Shown: positions 25,337-36,639 of the stretch, piece after piece
Position numbering within the stretch: the first letter of the stretch is position 1
How the letters are laid out: each line of letters starts with the position of its first letter
NCBI RefSeq assembly: GCF_950023065.1
Contig: NC_088678.1
Location: 66,990,460 to 67,054,459 of the forward strand
Direction: 5' to 3'
Length of the DNA: 64,000 nt
DNA from: Planococcus citri
Taxonomy: Eukaryota; Arthropoda; Insecta; Hemiptera; Pseudococcidae
Notes under the pieces: model-generated
Database searches by the model: none
What the model saw: the letters and a program-made list of their open reading frames with translations, nothing else
What the model was told of the DNA's origin: nothing
Made by a program: the position numbers and the translations under genes

Positions 25337-28300
25337 CTATGACCAGACGATTTTCTCAATCCATGGGACGTAGAGTGCCACTTTGGTAAAATGATTATAT
25401 CGACCGCTCCCTTTGTCGTCCACCAATCTTTGGTACCTTGAAAACACTCCAAGTAATTCATAAAATGAAGTATTTTCATCAGCACATCCTTTCTTGGATA
25501 TCTGCAGTGGTCCTCCAAAATCACCCTAAAGGAAAAATTTCAGGTCATGATGTACAGGTATTAGGTACCTATTATATTTTTCAAGTTTACGATATTTTGG
25601 TGTACCAATCATACTTGATATGCGACGGCGCCATCTTTATTGAATGTACAAATTAAACGTTGTGCGTCGTTACCAAATGCTTTTAGAGATTCGCCGCAAA
25701 CTGAATTTCGATCCTCGTCTATATGTAGTTGTGCCCACTTGAGACTTGAACTATACGAGTAACTGTACCCTTACAATGATAGATAATTAATTGTTACGAT
25801 ATTATATTACTAGGAAACCTTCTGAACTCATAGGTAATCTTCGGTTTGAACGAATTCAAGCTAGATCGAAACAGCGTATCTTTAAACTCATACGACCAAA
25901 ATTTCAGACGCTAGAAGTCAAATCCAATTGAAAAAAACATAATCAATAAATAACAAATTTTTATGGTGGAGACCACCATTTTTTCTACTGTGCTACTTAT
26001 CTTACGTTCGCTATTTTCGTGGTAGAGATTTTTTCCGGAGATGAGATGCAGACAGCTTTGAGAGGCCAGACATACGGTTCAATGACCCTGAAAAGCTAAA
26101 CTGACGACCATGAGAGGCTAGACAGACAGACAAATGACTTTGGAAAGCCGTACTGACGGTGAAAATGTTCTTGATAAGCCAGACTGACTACCTTTAGAAG
26201 CTAGACAGTAAGGTCAGTGAACCCTGAGAGTTCAGATACATGAGGCTGGGCAAACAGATGACGACCTTGAGAAACCAGGCAGACAGGTCAATGACCTCAA
26301 AATGCCAGAAAAGCAGACAGACGGCCATGAGAGGCTGGACATGTAGGCCAGTACATACTCTTAAAAGCCTAGTCAGAAAGGACAATGACCTCGAAAAGTA
26401 ATAAAAGCAGACAGATGACCTTGGAAAGCCATATTGACAGGTCAATGACGTTGAAACGCCAGACACACATATCTTTAGAGACCTGACAGGTGGGTCAATG
26501 GTCTCGAAAAGTCAGTCAGACATTCAGAAAACCTCGAAAGGCCAGACAGGCAGACAAACGACTAGGAGAGGCTAGACAGGTAGATCAGTCACCTCAAGAA
26601 GCCAGTCAGATGGGTCAATGACCTTACAAGGTCACACAAGCAGACAAACGACCTCGGAAAGTCGTACTGATGGATCAATTACCTGAAGAGTTACTCGTAT
26701 GTATCACAAAATTTCGGGAGTGTGAATTCAAAAAAAAATTTTTGATCATCAGTAAATTCTAGAAAAAAATGAAAGAAATCTAATTTTCAAAAAAGATGTA
26801 TTAGAAGCAGTTGTTTTGAACAAATGTCGTCAATCGTTCTGAGAATGTCCATGAATGAAGTTTAGCTCTTATAACTTTGATCAGTGCTCATTGGACGTCC
26901 TTTCGATTGTTTTCGTTGAATACTACCGTTTTAGAGATAGGGGATTTTCACTTTTTATGGATTTTCGAATTAGTCAAAAATCAAACTTTAAACTCACAAC
27001 CATGGAACGTCTTGATAACCATCTGAAATGTCCGAGAGTTGCTCAAGTTCATTTATGTCTATTCAAGATCGATTTCAGATTTCTGCTCTCTAAACTTGAC
27101 TGTTTCAAATTTAGAGAGTGGATTAAACTGAAGAATCGATAAAAGATCCAGAATGGCCCAAAACTACCTACTACATATTTGTTAGTGTATGGGAGTTCAA
27201 CCGAAGGAATTATTCACATTGACTCGATTTGCTCCTAAAAAGTCATATTTCGCAAAAAAGTTTGAAAATGGTCTTTGAATTTTAAAATTTTTCAAATGTT
27301 CAAAAATTCGCTAAAAATTGAAAAATGAGCTCAATCTGAAATTTTTTATTTGGGGGGGGGGGGGGGTTCAGGATATCATCTTTTGATCTTCATTCAAATC
27401 GAAGAGTGAGAGTTCAAACCACATTCATTTTACTACTCGTAAGTTGTTTTTTAAATCTTCTCATGTGTACAGATTTTAAAACTAATGTAAATTAGATAGG
27501 CTACTTACCCGTAGTGTAGCTGCCCCATCCTAATGCGACGGTCTTTGGATAGTGGTCTTTCCCGAGATATTTCGTGTTTAAACAAATCGGTCTTATCATT
27601 TGGCTGAAGTCGACTTTTTTATCAAGTTTCAAAAGAGCAATATCGTGAAGCACTCGTGCTTCGGAATATGATGGATGCACATGGATTTTTTCTACCCCGT
27701 ATGATTTTCCGTTATCCTTATCAGAATTCGCGTACACGGTTCCCAATTTGACTTCAATTTTGGGTTTAGCTCTTTAACATAAGAAGAAAATCAAAATTCA
27801 GCGAATTTTACAAATAATTTGTAATCCGTTTCGACTGTTTGTGTGTGTAACTGTACTCGTATGTTATACGTACCCTGCTAGATGTAAGCATTGAGCAGCA
27901 GTTAAAACGAAATTCCTGCTGATTAATGTACCTCCACATGTTATTTTCCGATCATTCTTCTTTGTGAATAGTATTAAAGCCTTAGCACACAAATAAAATC
28001 GTAAATGATACTTAGGGAAGAAAATACATACTCCTCACTTGATGGAAAATTGGACATTGTATCGATTTTCCGCATCAGAGTGTAAAATTCTAGAATATAG
28101 GATCTAATCACCTGGTGAGGAAAGTCTCCTTCACTAGCGGTTCCGTGGTAATTTATTATGCGATTCGAATCATAGGTGGGTGGAATTGACCGGCGCGTAC
28201 GATCAACAAGCTCACAGATTTGTGTATTATATTCGTCACATTCTACAAAATATCAATTTGAAAATTTATTATTACGCGTATAGTCAGGTGATGGAAAAGG

Positions 28301-28652
28301 TCAGTAATGAGCACTAAACGTGGTTACTTTCATCAGCTGTTGTCCGAATATATACTTTTGGAGGTTCAGTTTGCGGAGGTTTAGTTTTCGGAGGTTCAGT
28401 CTTCGGAGGTTCATCCTTCGGTTTACCACTGAATTTATCCTTTACCCCTGAAAATAACGTAGTAGAATGGTATTTTACTAGTTGAATATTTTATCCAAAC
28501 GTGGGAAGAAAACGGGCATTTGATCACTCGAGCGACTATCGAGAGTGTTAAAATTAACATACTAATTATACGAGCTTACAGAAAAATCCGACCACTGCTA
28601 GTAGAACACATCCAGCGCATACAACGAATCCTGTCCATTCCAGAATATTCAT
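25337..28652 (-). CDS. SP2: membrane-anchored serine protease homologue, catalytically dead (345 aa)
   Basis: Exons are 28652-28580, 28447-28328, 28242-28112, 27980-27874, 27771-27509, 25769-25615 and 25525-25337, with phases as in SP1. The N-terminus is a hydrophobic anchor (residues 8-25), followed by a Pro-rich stem with repeated EPPKT units and KCDEY...C. The catalytic His is Gln (Q138 in TAAQC) and the catalytic Ser is Phe (F286 in GDFGGP). D187 remains (HDIALLKL). The pocket segment reads VAYQ instead of DxCQ, so the pocket Asp and a disulfide Cys are gone as well. The ORF is otherwise intact, which argues for a maintained pseudoenzyme and against a decaying gene. The activation-like sequence R-IINYHG differs from IVGG. 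The start of exon 6 (25769) was chosen by phase and is the least certain junction. Intron 5 (1.7 kb) holds a minisatellite. Confidence 0.85.
26080..26700. repeat. GACAGACAGGTCAATGACCT-type degenerate minisatellite in SP2 intron 5
   Basis: About twenty degenerate units of roughly 30 bp contain AGACAG, GTCAATGACC, CTTGAAAAGCC and GAGGC words in tandem. It is clearly different in composition from flanking DNA and lies inside the intron between exons 5 and 6. Confidence 0.85.
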
Positions 28653-28841
28653 CTCGAGCTCGTTATCCTCGTAATTTCCGAACCAAGTTAACGTTAATGT
28701 ATTATATTTAGCCAAAATCTAAAATAATGTACTTTTTTTTTATCTGTAGATAATCGCTTGACAGTGATAATGAATAAACTCGACTGATAAATTTGACAAA
28801 TAGTTGTATTTGTAATTGGTAATATTTCTATACATTCTCAA

Positions 28842-28860
28842 CAGCCGACTATTATTCAAG
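28842..28860 (-). promoter_or_regulatory. shared upstream element of SP2 (AATAGTCGGCT core)
   Basis: On the minus strand CTTGAATAATAGTCGGCTG lies about 190 bp upstream of the SP2 ATG. Near-identical copies lie upstream of the SP2 duplicate (29351-29333), SP3 (34212-34196) and, in shorter form, SP4 (38499-38489). About 55 bp downstream a TTATCAGTCGAG stretch could serve as an initiator and contains a GATA-type core. Function is inferred from conservation between paralogues only. Confidence 0.35.
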
Positions 28861-28902
28861 TACCTTACAATGGAATTGATTACGAAAAAATATCGTGGTT
28901 AC

Positions 28903-29174
28903 TTTCATCAGCTGTTGTCCGAAAATATACTTTTGGAGGTTCATTCGTCGGCTTCATAGAAACCTATTTTGCCAAGTTTACAATAACTGAAAATAACGAA
29001 GTAGAAAAAGGACACATGATTTAAAAGTGTTTGATTGTTGGTTTCAAAAATTTGTTAATATTAACATTTATACTAATTACGAGCTTACTTACTTATAACT
29101 ATTATCGCTATCACTAGTACCACTCCAAGACAGCAAACGCATACACAGAATCCTGTCAATTCGAAAATATTCAT
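28903..29174 (-). pseudogene. duplicated first two exons of SP2, with in-frame stop
   Basis: Copy exon 1' (29174-29093; MNIFELTGF... hydrophobic anchor) and exon 2' (28986-28903) match SP2 exons 1 and 2 in sequence, phases and splice signals, with the copied upstream region following to about 29390. Exon 2' keeps the donor and the TTADE codons but lacks most of the Pro-rich repeat and has TAG at 28966-28964. The most economical reading is a tandem duplication of the SP2 5' end that left a non-functional alternative start. It could still provide an untranslated leader or promoter. Confidence 0.75.
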
Positions 29175-29423
29175 CTTGAGCTTGTTATTCTCGTAAATTG
29201 CGAACCAAGTTAACGTTGATGTACTACATATATAAATGTATTTTCCCAAAATCTCAAATAATGTATTTTTTTTTCATCTGTCGATAAACTCAACTGATAA
29301 ATTTCACAAATAGTTGTGTTTTGTAATTTCAACAGCCAACTATTATTCAAGTACCTTACAATGAAATTGATTTCGAAAAAATATACTTTGGGTGGCTTTC
29401 GCTTCAAGATTCGGTACGAGTTC

Positions 29424-30106
29424 CCAGTAAGCATGCTGTGACATTAATATCACAGTGATGTAATTTTGTGATGTGTATAGGACATTACAAAGTAATATTT
29501 CTGTGACATTTTTGCGACATTGCTTTGGAATGGAAAAAGAAATATTTGGCTGCAATGTCTCAAAAATATAACTTTGATGATATCACTAAAAGATATTACA
29601 GTGACATTTCTGCCTCAAACTATACCATTTTTACTTCTCACAGATAAAGTATGTTGACAATTAGTATATAAGAAAGATACTGCCTCATGCGACTTTACCC
29701 TCATTAATGATGGGCGCTGGAGACTTTGCCGAATGTGGCGGAGTCAACAGCCTCAAATCTCAACTCCAAACTTCAGGAGTTGAGAGAAGAGAATATTTTT
29801 GCAGAAAATACATCTTATTATTTTCACAATTCAAATGAACTCCAATAATTGGTATTTCAACGACATTCGATGGGAATATTTTAGAAATATTTACATCAAT
29901 ATTGCAGAGACATTTCCTGGTGACATATCTGTGACATTCTGTGACATTAAAAAATGTCACTGGGCCCTTCTGAGTGATGTCTGTGAGACCATTTTGATGG
30001 GTACATTTTATATCACCAGTTAATCTCAGAGACATCACAAAGTGATATTACACATCTCCGCAGTGATATTATGTGATGTCACTGTGACATTCCAATGCTT
30101 ACTGGG
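29424..30106 (+). mobile_element. MITE-like element with CCCAGTAAGCAT ends, copy 1
   Basis: The element starts CCCAGTAAGCATG and ends ATGCTTACTGGG, giving terminal inverted repeats of about 12 bp that extend imperfectly with GTGACATT-rich sequence. The interior is full of GTGACATT/AATGTCAC words and has no transposase. A second copy lies 9 bp away in opposite orientation. Short open frames inside (about 92 codons) have no recognisable domain. Confidence 0.8.
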
Positions 30107-30115
30107 TATTAGCAA

Positions 30116-30819
30116 CCCAGTAAGCATTGGAATGTCACAGTGACATCACATAATATCACCGCGGAGATGTGTAATATCACTTTGTGATGTCTCTGAGATT
30201 AACTGGTGGTATAAAATGTACCCATCAAAATGGTCTCACAGACATCACTCAGAAGGGCCCAGTGACATTTTTTAATGTCACAGAATGTCACAGATATGTC
30301 ACCAGGAAATGTCTATGCAATATTGATGTAAATATTTCTAAAATATTCCCATTGAATGTCGTTGAAATACCGATTACTGGGGTTCATTTGAATTGTGAAA
30401 ATAATAAGATGTATTTTCTGCAAAAATATTCTCTTCTCTCAACTCCAGAAGTTTGGAGTTGAGATTTGAGGCTGTTGACTCCGCCACATTCGGCAAAGTC
30501 TCCAGCGCCCATCATTAAGGAGGGCAAATTCGTATGAGGCAGTATCTTCCTTATATACTAATTGTCAACATACTTTATCTGCGAGAAGTAAAAATGGTAT
30601 AGTTTGAGGCAGAAATGTCACTGTAATATCTTTTAGTGATGTCTATGTGATATCATCAAAGTTATATTTTTGAGACATTGCAGCATTTGCAGCCAAATAT
30701 TTCTTTTTCCATTCCAAAGCAATGTCGCAAAAATGTCACAGAAATATTACTTTGTAATGTCCTATACACATCACAAAATTACATCACTGTGATATTAATG
30801 TCACAGCATGCTTACTGGG
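30116..30819 (-). mobile_element. MITE-like element with CCCAGTAAGCAT ends, inverted copy 2
   Basis: This is a near-identical reverse complement of 29424-30106, separated from it by the 9-bp spacer TATTAGCAA. Together they form a ~1.4-kb inverted repeat. The few differences I see (for example GATGTCTATG, and an insertion beside GCAGCATTTGCAGCC) indicate a young duplication or insertion of one copy beside another. Confidence 0.8.
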
Positions 30820-30825
30820 TAATTG

Positions 30826-31740
30826 CCAAAAAGTCTTAATTTTTGCTAAAATTTTCAAAGTTTCTTATTTTAATCAAAATTTTCTGTTTTTAGCAAAAAT
30901 TGCTTTCTCATTTTTTCCCCGCCATTTTCTAAACAGTAGATTAAGTATACCTTTTGCTATCAATTTCTAAAAAGTTCTTTTTGCAAAAATTGTCAGTCTT
31001 GCATTTTGCAAATTTTCTGTCAAAATTTCCAAAAATTTCTAAATTACTGTCGAAGTCTTGTTCCTGCCAAAAGTAGCAAAAAAGTCCTAAATCCCAAAAA
31101 ACTCTCATTTTTTGAAGAAAAAAATAGCTAAAAGTTGATTGCGTTTTTTGGAAAAAAATTTCGAAAAATTTCACTCTTTTTTAGAAATTTGTCTTGACGT
31201 GTCGCTTTGTTACCAGAAATTGCTGAAAAACCTTCTTTTGCTGAAATTTCTACTTTGTTGCCACAAATGGCCAAAAATCTTGATTTTTTTTTTTTAAATA
31301 AAAAAGTTGCAGAATCAGCTTTTGTTGAAAAATTACGAAAAAATGATTACCTTTTTTGGCACTAATTGTCAAAAAGTCCTGCTTTTTGCAAAAATTGTAG
31401 GTGGAAGTTTCCATCGAGTTCCATTTTTAGATTTTAATTAAAAACGAAATGTTCTGGCTTTTTTTTGGTGATTTTTTTTCTGCATTAAAATGTTTTGCTC
31501 ATGTTTTGTCACTTTTTTAAATAACGTCTCGTTACTTTCTCAAGTTTTTTAGTCACTAAAGTTTTTTTTCTTTCAAAAAGAAAAAATTAGTACCCAAGTC
31601 GAGTCTGATAGAAACATTTTTTCAGTTTTCTGGTTCCTGCCAAAGGTAGCAAAAAGTTTCGTATTATTGCTGAAAAGCCCCTTCTTTTGCTAAAATTCTC
31701 ACTTTGTTGCCTCAAATTGCCAACAAATTAAAGGTGCCCC
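30826..31740. repeat. degenerate TTGCCAAAAAGTC-type repeat block
   Basis: Irregular ~30-bp units again combine AAAATTGCCAAAAA-like and TCTTGATTTTTT-like words, in the same style as 20010-20740. There is no gene between this block and the SP3 stop, apart from a poly-G run at about 32101-32116. Confidence 0.7.
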
Positions 31741-32493
31741 CCAATCCAAAAATTCGATTCATCACTTTTGAGATAACTTCTCAAAAGTAATTTCATTTTG
31801 GTGATCAAGGTGTGGCATCCCTGATCAAGATTTATCCATTTATTCCTTCACTATATTCGTAAAGCATTAGTTTAAATTTTTTAAAGGGGGCCATGAAAGT
31901 CATGAAAAAGTCGTGTTTTCTTGTAGATGGTCATGAAAGTCATGAATTTTTCTCGAAACACACTTGAAAATTTTTTAAAAAGCCCATAAAATGATAAAAA
32001 TTATATTTTTTTTTCTCAAAAAATTAGCAATATGAAAAAACTGAAATACCTACTTTCGTAAAAACATTAAAAAAAATTATCGCAGTTTCAAGTTATCTAT
32101 TGGGGGGGGGGGGGGGTAGAGGTATTTTCATGCGGTAAAAATGTGAAAAATAGATCATGAAAAAGTCATAAAAATCATGATTTTTTTGTGTCTGGGAGTT
32201 TTGTTGCACACCTTGTGAAAAAATTCTTTGTTTTTTTTAAATAAAAGATTACTTTTGAATACCTATAAAAGTGGCATGAAAAAGCACAAATTTTTGATTT
32301 TTGATTTTTGCAACAGTCCTGCGTATACAACGAACGTTTTTTTTTTTTTTTTTGGTGCACGAATTTTTGGAGTTGAAAGAGAAAAAACTCACTGTGAAAT
32401 ATCTTTTGCAGAGTTTAAAAGAAAATTTTATTTCGAAATTTAAAAAACATTGAAATAACCGATGATGTTGATGAACATTGTAGACTTCGATAT

Positions 32494-34033
32494 TCAGGGC
32501 CAGACGATTTCCCCGATCCAACGAATGTAAGGTTCAATTTTTATAAAAATAATTCCTCGACCTTTATCCGGAGTACGTGGTTTTACGTTCCTTGAATTCA
32601 CTGCGAGTAATTCGTAAAGTGTAGTCTTTCCATCAGAGCATCCTTTGGACCATACCTGTAGTGGTCCTCCTGCATCACCCTACGTACAATGAAAAGAAAA
32701 ATAATTCAAGTTAATATGTATTATTGTGTCTTTTTGAAGTTACAACGTGTTAGTTTAGCAGTTATTATATGTACCTCATGTTTGTCTTCTTCGGAGCTAT
32801 GTGTGCAAATTATACGCTGTGAATCTTCATCATATGCTGCTGGATGTACACCACAAATTGACTCGTGTTTTTCGTCTATACGTAACTTTATTATCTTGAG
32901 ATTTGAAGTCGAATTACCGATTTTACCTGCGAAAGTGCACTAATTATTATTTTGAGAATGTCGTTTCGTATTCATTTCAGAAAACGAAACCGAAAGGTGT
33001 ATTTTCGATACAAAAATTCCAGTTTTAATCGCACATGTTACCTAAGTTACCTGATGCCAGACGTTCTAAACCCCATCCTGATGTGGTGGCGTTGTGGTAT
33101 TTCTCGATGTTATAATCTGTGTTCAAACATATGGGTCTTATGGTTGAGCTGAAATTTACTTTTGTATCAAGTTTCAGAAGAGCAATATCATTATAGATTC
33201 GTTTTTCGGAAAATCCAGGATGTACGTGGAACTCTTTTACCTTGTACTCTTTGCCTGATTTCAAGAACACATTTCCCAATTCTACTTGAATTTTCGGATT
33301 ACCTCTAGAAAATGAATCGAAATTCAACGAATTATTATAAAAATACTCGTATGATATCTTCGAATGGATAATTTTTACAACTGCTTGTGTGTACTTCTAC
33401 TTACCCTGCTTGAATTATGCAATGAGCAGCAGTCAAAACGAAATATTCGCTGATTAATGAGCCTCCGCATAGATGCACCGTTGATTTTTTCGAGTTTACG
33501 AGTTCTATAAACGCCTTAGCACGTAGGTACGAGGAAAAAATACTTTTTAGTTATTCACCTTTGTGTAATTCAAGAATAAAGGATTACCTGGTGAGGAAAT
33601 TGTCCTGGTACAGCGTCATCTTGATTTATTTTAGCTTGCAGTTCATCGATAGCTGGAGATGACTGGTCGCTGAGCTTACAGGCTTGCTCATTGTACTCTT
33701 GACATTCTGCAAATTGCGTTTAAAATTTTATCATTACATTTGGTCAGATGGGTTTGTATCTGTAATGAACAAAGTATGATTACTTTTATTAACTTTTTTG
33801 ACTTGTTTTTGAAAACATATCGAATTGCTTATGCATAAGTAAAGAATTACTGAAAATAACGAAAGAAGAAACGTTTATTCATGTGCATGTCTGAAATTAC
33901 GGGTCTGAGATTTCAAAAAATATAAGTCATTATCTAATTATACGTAGTTGAAGTGAATGAGCTTACTTGCTATGAGTCCCGCGAAGATTACTATGAATAC
34001 TCCAAATAATATATTGTGTGCTTTTTTACCCAT
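32494..34033 (-). CDS. SP3: membrane-anchored serine protease homologue, Ser to Ala (317 aa)
   Basis: Exons are 34033-33967, 33849-33784, 33706-33588, 33514-33405, 33304-33051, 32926-32775 and 32679-32494, with phases 1-1-0-2-1-0. The start MGKKAHN is followed by a 22-residue hydrophobic segment, a basic stretch and KCQEY...C, a type II membrane layout. H115 (TAAHC) and D160 (NDIALLKL) are retained, but the nucleophile is Ala (A259 in GDAGGP). The pocket reads DKHE, keeping the Asp but losing the disulfide Cys. The activation region is K-INQDDAVPGQFPHQ, lacking the IVGG start. It should bind but not cleave substrates. A minus-strand AATAAA at 32432-32427 is a plausible polyadenylation signal. 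Confidence 0.87.
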
Positions 34034-36639
34034 CTGCAGCTTATTATTCTTCGTAATTTTTGCATATATGAGTTGATATTTTCTAAAAATCTCTTTTTTC
34101 CATTATCACACGTATGAAAACACGGAGCTGAACGAAGCTGATAAAAATGAAAAAGTTGATATTATCGAGTGGTAAACACGCCTGTTTATTTTTAGCAGCC
34201 AACTATTATTCGAATCAATGACGTCATTTACATGAGGGGTTCAATGAAAAAGGGGGCATTAAGTTAAATTACCGTCAATTTTTCAGTACAGGTAAAAAAA
34301 ACGGTGACCCATTCAACACTAAACAATGAACGGATTATGTAATGCTTTATAATTTTTGAAGCTTTAGAAACAGATAAAAACATTATTTTTAGGTACCTCA
34401 AGATTACCTATAACGTTTTTAGAATTTCTCGATTCAATATTTTGACAAAAAAAAAAAAAAAAGGATGAAATGATGTGTTGGATTTTCTTAATTCAGTATA
34501 ATATACTGAATTAAGAATTTTGGACAATTTTCTGCCATTTTACCCCTCTCCCACCAAAAAAGAAATAATCTAGCAATAATAAATTGTTTTCAAATTCCAG
34601 ATACATCGTCTTTATAGAAAATCCCCTCCCAAATGTGACGAGAGTCATCCTGAAAGAAAGTTGTGACTTCCTTCAAAAAAATTTTACTCGTTTTCTTCCA
34701 AAAATATACCTCTTACGAAAAAAAAATTATTTTGTACGAAATTTTCGAAAACAAGCGAGGTCCAGAGGACCTGGCAAGAGGGTTCCCCAGATTTGGAGAA
34801 AACAATGAACCTATTTTTTTTTTAATAATTTTTTATTTAACTAAAGTGACTAATTTTTTCAAATTAAGGTAGAAAAGCTAAATGGAAAACAAGATTGAGT
34901 ATTGCTTCGGAATATTTTTGTTCGACTTCATATTTTCTGGCTATAGCTACACTGGATAGAAAATCGTTGAACATTGATAATATTTTTTCTAAAATTGAAA
35001 AATTAATATTCAAATTTTATTCAATTCGGAGTTTTTTTGTGAATATTCGAATTATTTTTCAAAATTATTTGTGTACGTTCCTTATAAAAATGTCGAATTA
35101 TTTGAATATTATTTGGGGTTTTCAAAGATTTTTCGAATATGAGATTGGCTGAATGAATACAAAATAATTAAATAATGATTAAATGTTAATGAATGGGGTG
35201 TCGTTTTCGCATGGTTTGATACCACTGAGAACGAATAAGAAGTCAGATTTTCTGCTACACTAATCTAACCCCTCCAGAGCCTTCAGCCCCCTCCCTCAAT
35301 TTTTACTACATATATACAGACGTCTGATTTCATTTTAGTCACACCCAGCCTCTCCGAAGGGTGCTAAAATCTGACGTCTGTATTTGCGTTTAGATCACTT
35401 GCAAACGATAACAATGTCATCAAAGTAACTTCATTTCAAAAATATGTACCTACTCATTAACATTTAATTCTCCCAAAATTCTCATTTTACCCCCTCTACG
35501 ACATTTTTTTTCAGTTTTTTCCCACGACACACCAAAACAAAAATTTCGAAAAACATATAACCCTACGATGCTTAGGGGTCAAAAATACATCCAAAAATTG
35601 TACCTCGCAATTTTCATTGATAGTAAATAGCATAAAATTAGTTGAAAAACGCAATTTTGAGGGGTAAATATGATGGGAGGGGGGTGAAAATTCTTGTAGG
35701 TATACCTCTGTTGTTCACCACACCACCCTATAGAATCTTCATCAAAAAAAAATGTTGAATGCAATTATGGTATTTCAGTAGGGTTCTAAAAAAATCCAAG
35801 TTTGAGAGCGCGCGATAGGTGAAGTTTTCTCACGGTGGCGCCGTGGAACAGTGTTGACAAAACGTGCGGTAGTTCGGGAGATACATGTTTTTTTTCAAAC
35901 TTTATTTTTTTTGACCATGTTGCACCCCCCTTTGGGACATTGGGAAAATTATATGTTATACCTTAGGGTATGAGCAAGTTTTGAGAAAAAATTCAGCGAT
36001 GTATCCCCCCCAAAATTTTTTTCTGCCCCCTTCAAAGTTTTCAACCCCCTGAAAAACTAAGAAAATAGTGGGGGAAAATTCTCAAAAAATCACTGTGTGT
36101 ATCCTTCCATGATATACACAATCTGTGAAAATTTCAAAATTTTTCATCAACCCCCCTCCGAAAAACGAATCTTTGAATTTTTGATGTTTATGGGGCAGTT
36201 TCTCCAAAAGGGGAGGGGGTGGGAGGTCAACAATTTTTATGGAGAGTTTTTACATCAAAGATGACTTTTTGGACCACTTTCCATCCATTTTGGATCAAAG
36301 GCCGTTTCACCCATCTTATAGGAGGAGGCCCTTTCTTCGGAGAAATGATCATTCGAGGTGATGACGAAGGGATAATGGTTTTGGGAGATTATCTCAGAAT
36401 CATTGAGAATAACTACCTACGTATATTAAATGTTCTTGTCCAATATTATAATTATTAGTTTTCTCTGTAACGTTCTCGGTGCCTGTTTGACAATTTTCTA
36501 CTGTCTTGAAAGAAAAAAATTGCTGCTTGAAATATTTTTTGCATTAAACATTTAAAAAAAATGATAATAATAATTTAATAGTTGATGCATTAAAACATAA
36601 AAACTACGATGCCGTTGACAAGGCTTTCAAACACCGACA
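34034..36639. other. intergenic DNA between SP4 and SP3, no gene seen
   Basis: This holds the SP3 upstream region, a short perfect palindrome around CTTAATTCAGTAT at about 34489-34517, and C/G-rich patches at 35260-36330 that look like a dispersed repeat. No supported ORF was found. Confidence 0.45.
34196..34212 (-). promoter_or_regulatory. shared upstream element of SP3
   Basis: On the minus strand CGAATAATAGTTGGCTG lies about 165 bp upstream of the SP3 ATG. It matches the element upstream of SP2 and its duplicate. A TTTTATCAG stretch follows about 55 bp closer to the gene, as in SP2. Confidence 0.35.

Noticed and set aside
25267..25524. 85-codon minus ORF in the SP2 last-exon region
   Set aside because: Wrong frame. 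The frame that continues exon 6 reads GDFGGP...YVPWIEKIVW to the stop at 25339-25337.
29760..30038. 92-codon ORF, repeated at 30184-30462
   Set aside because: The same sequence is present twice because it is inside the inverted MITE pair; there are no transposase motifs.
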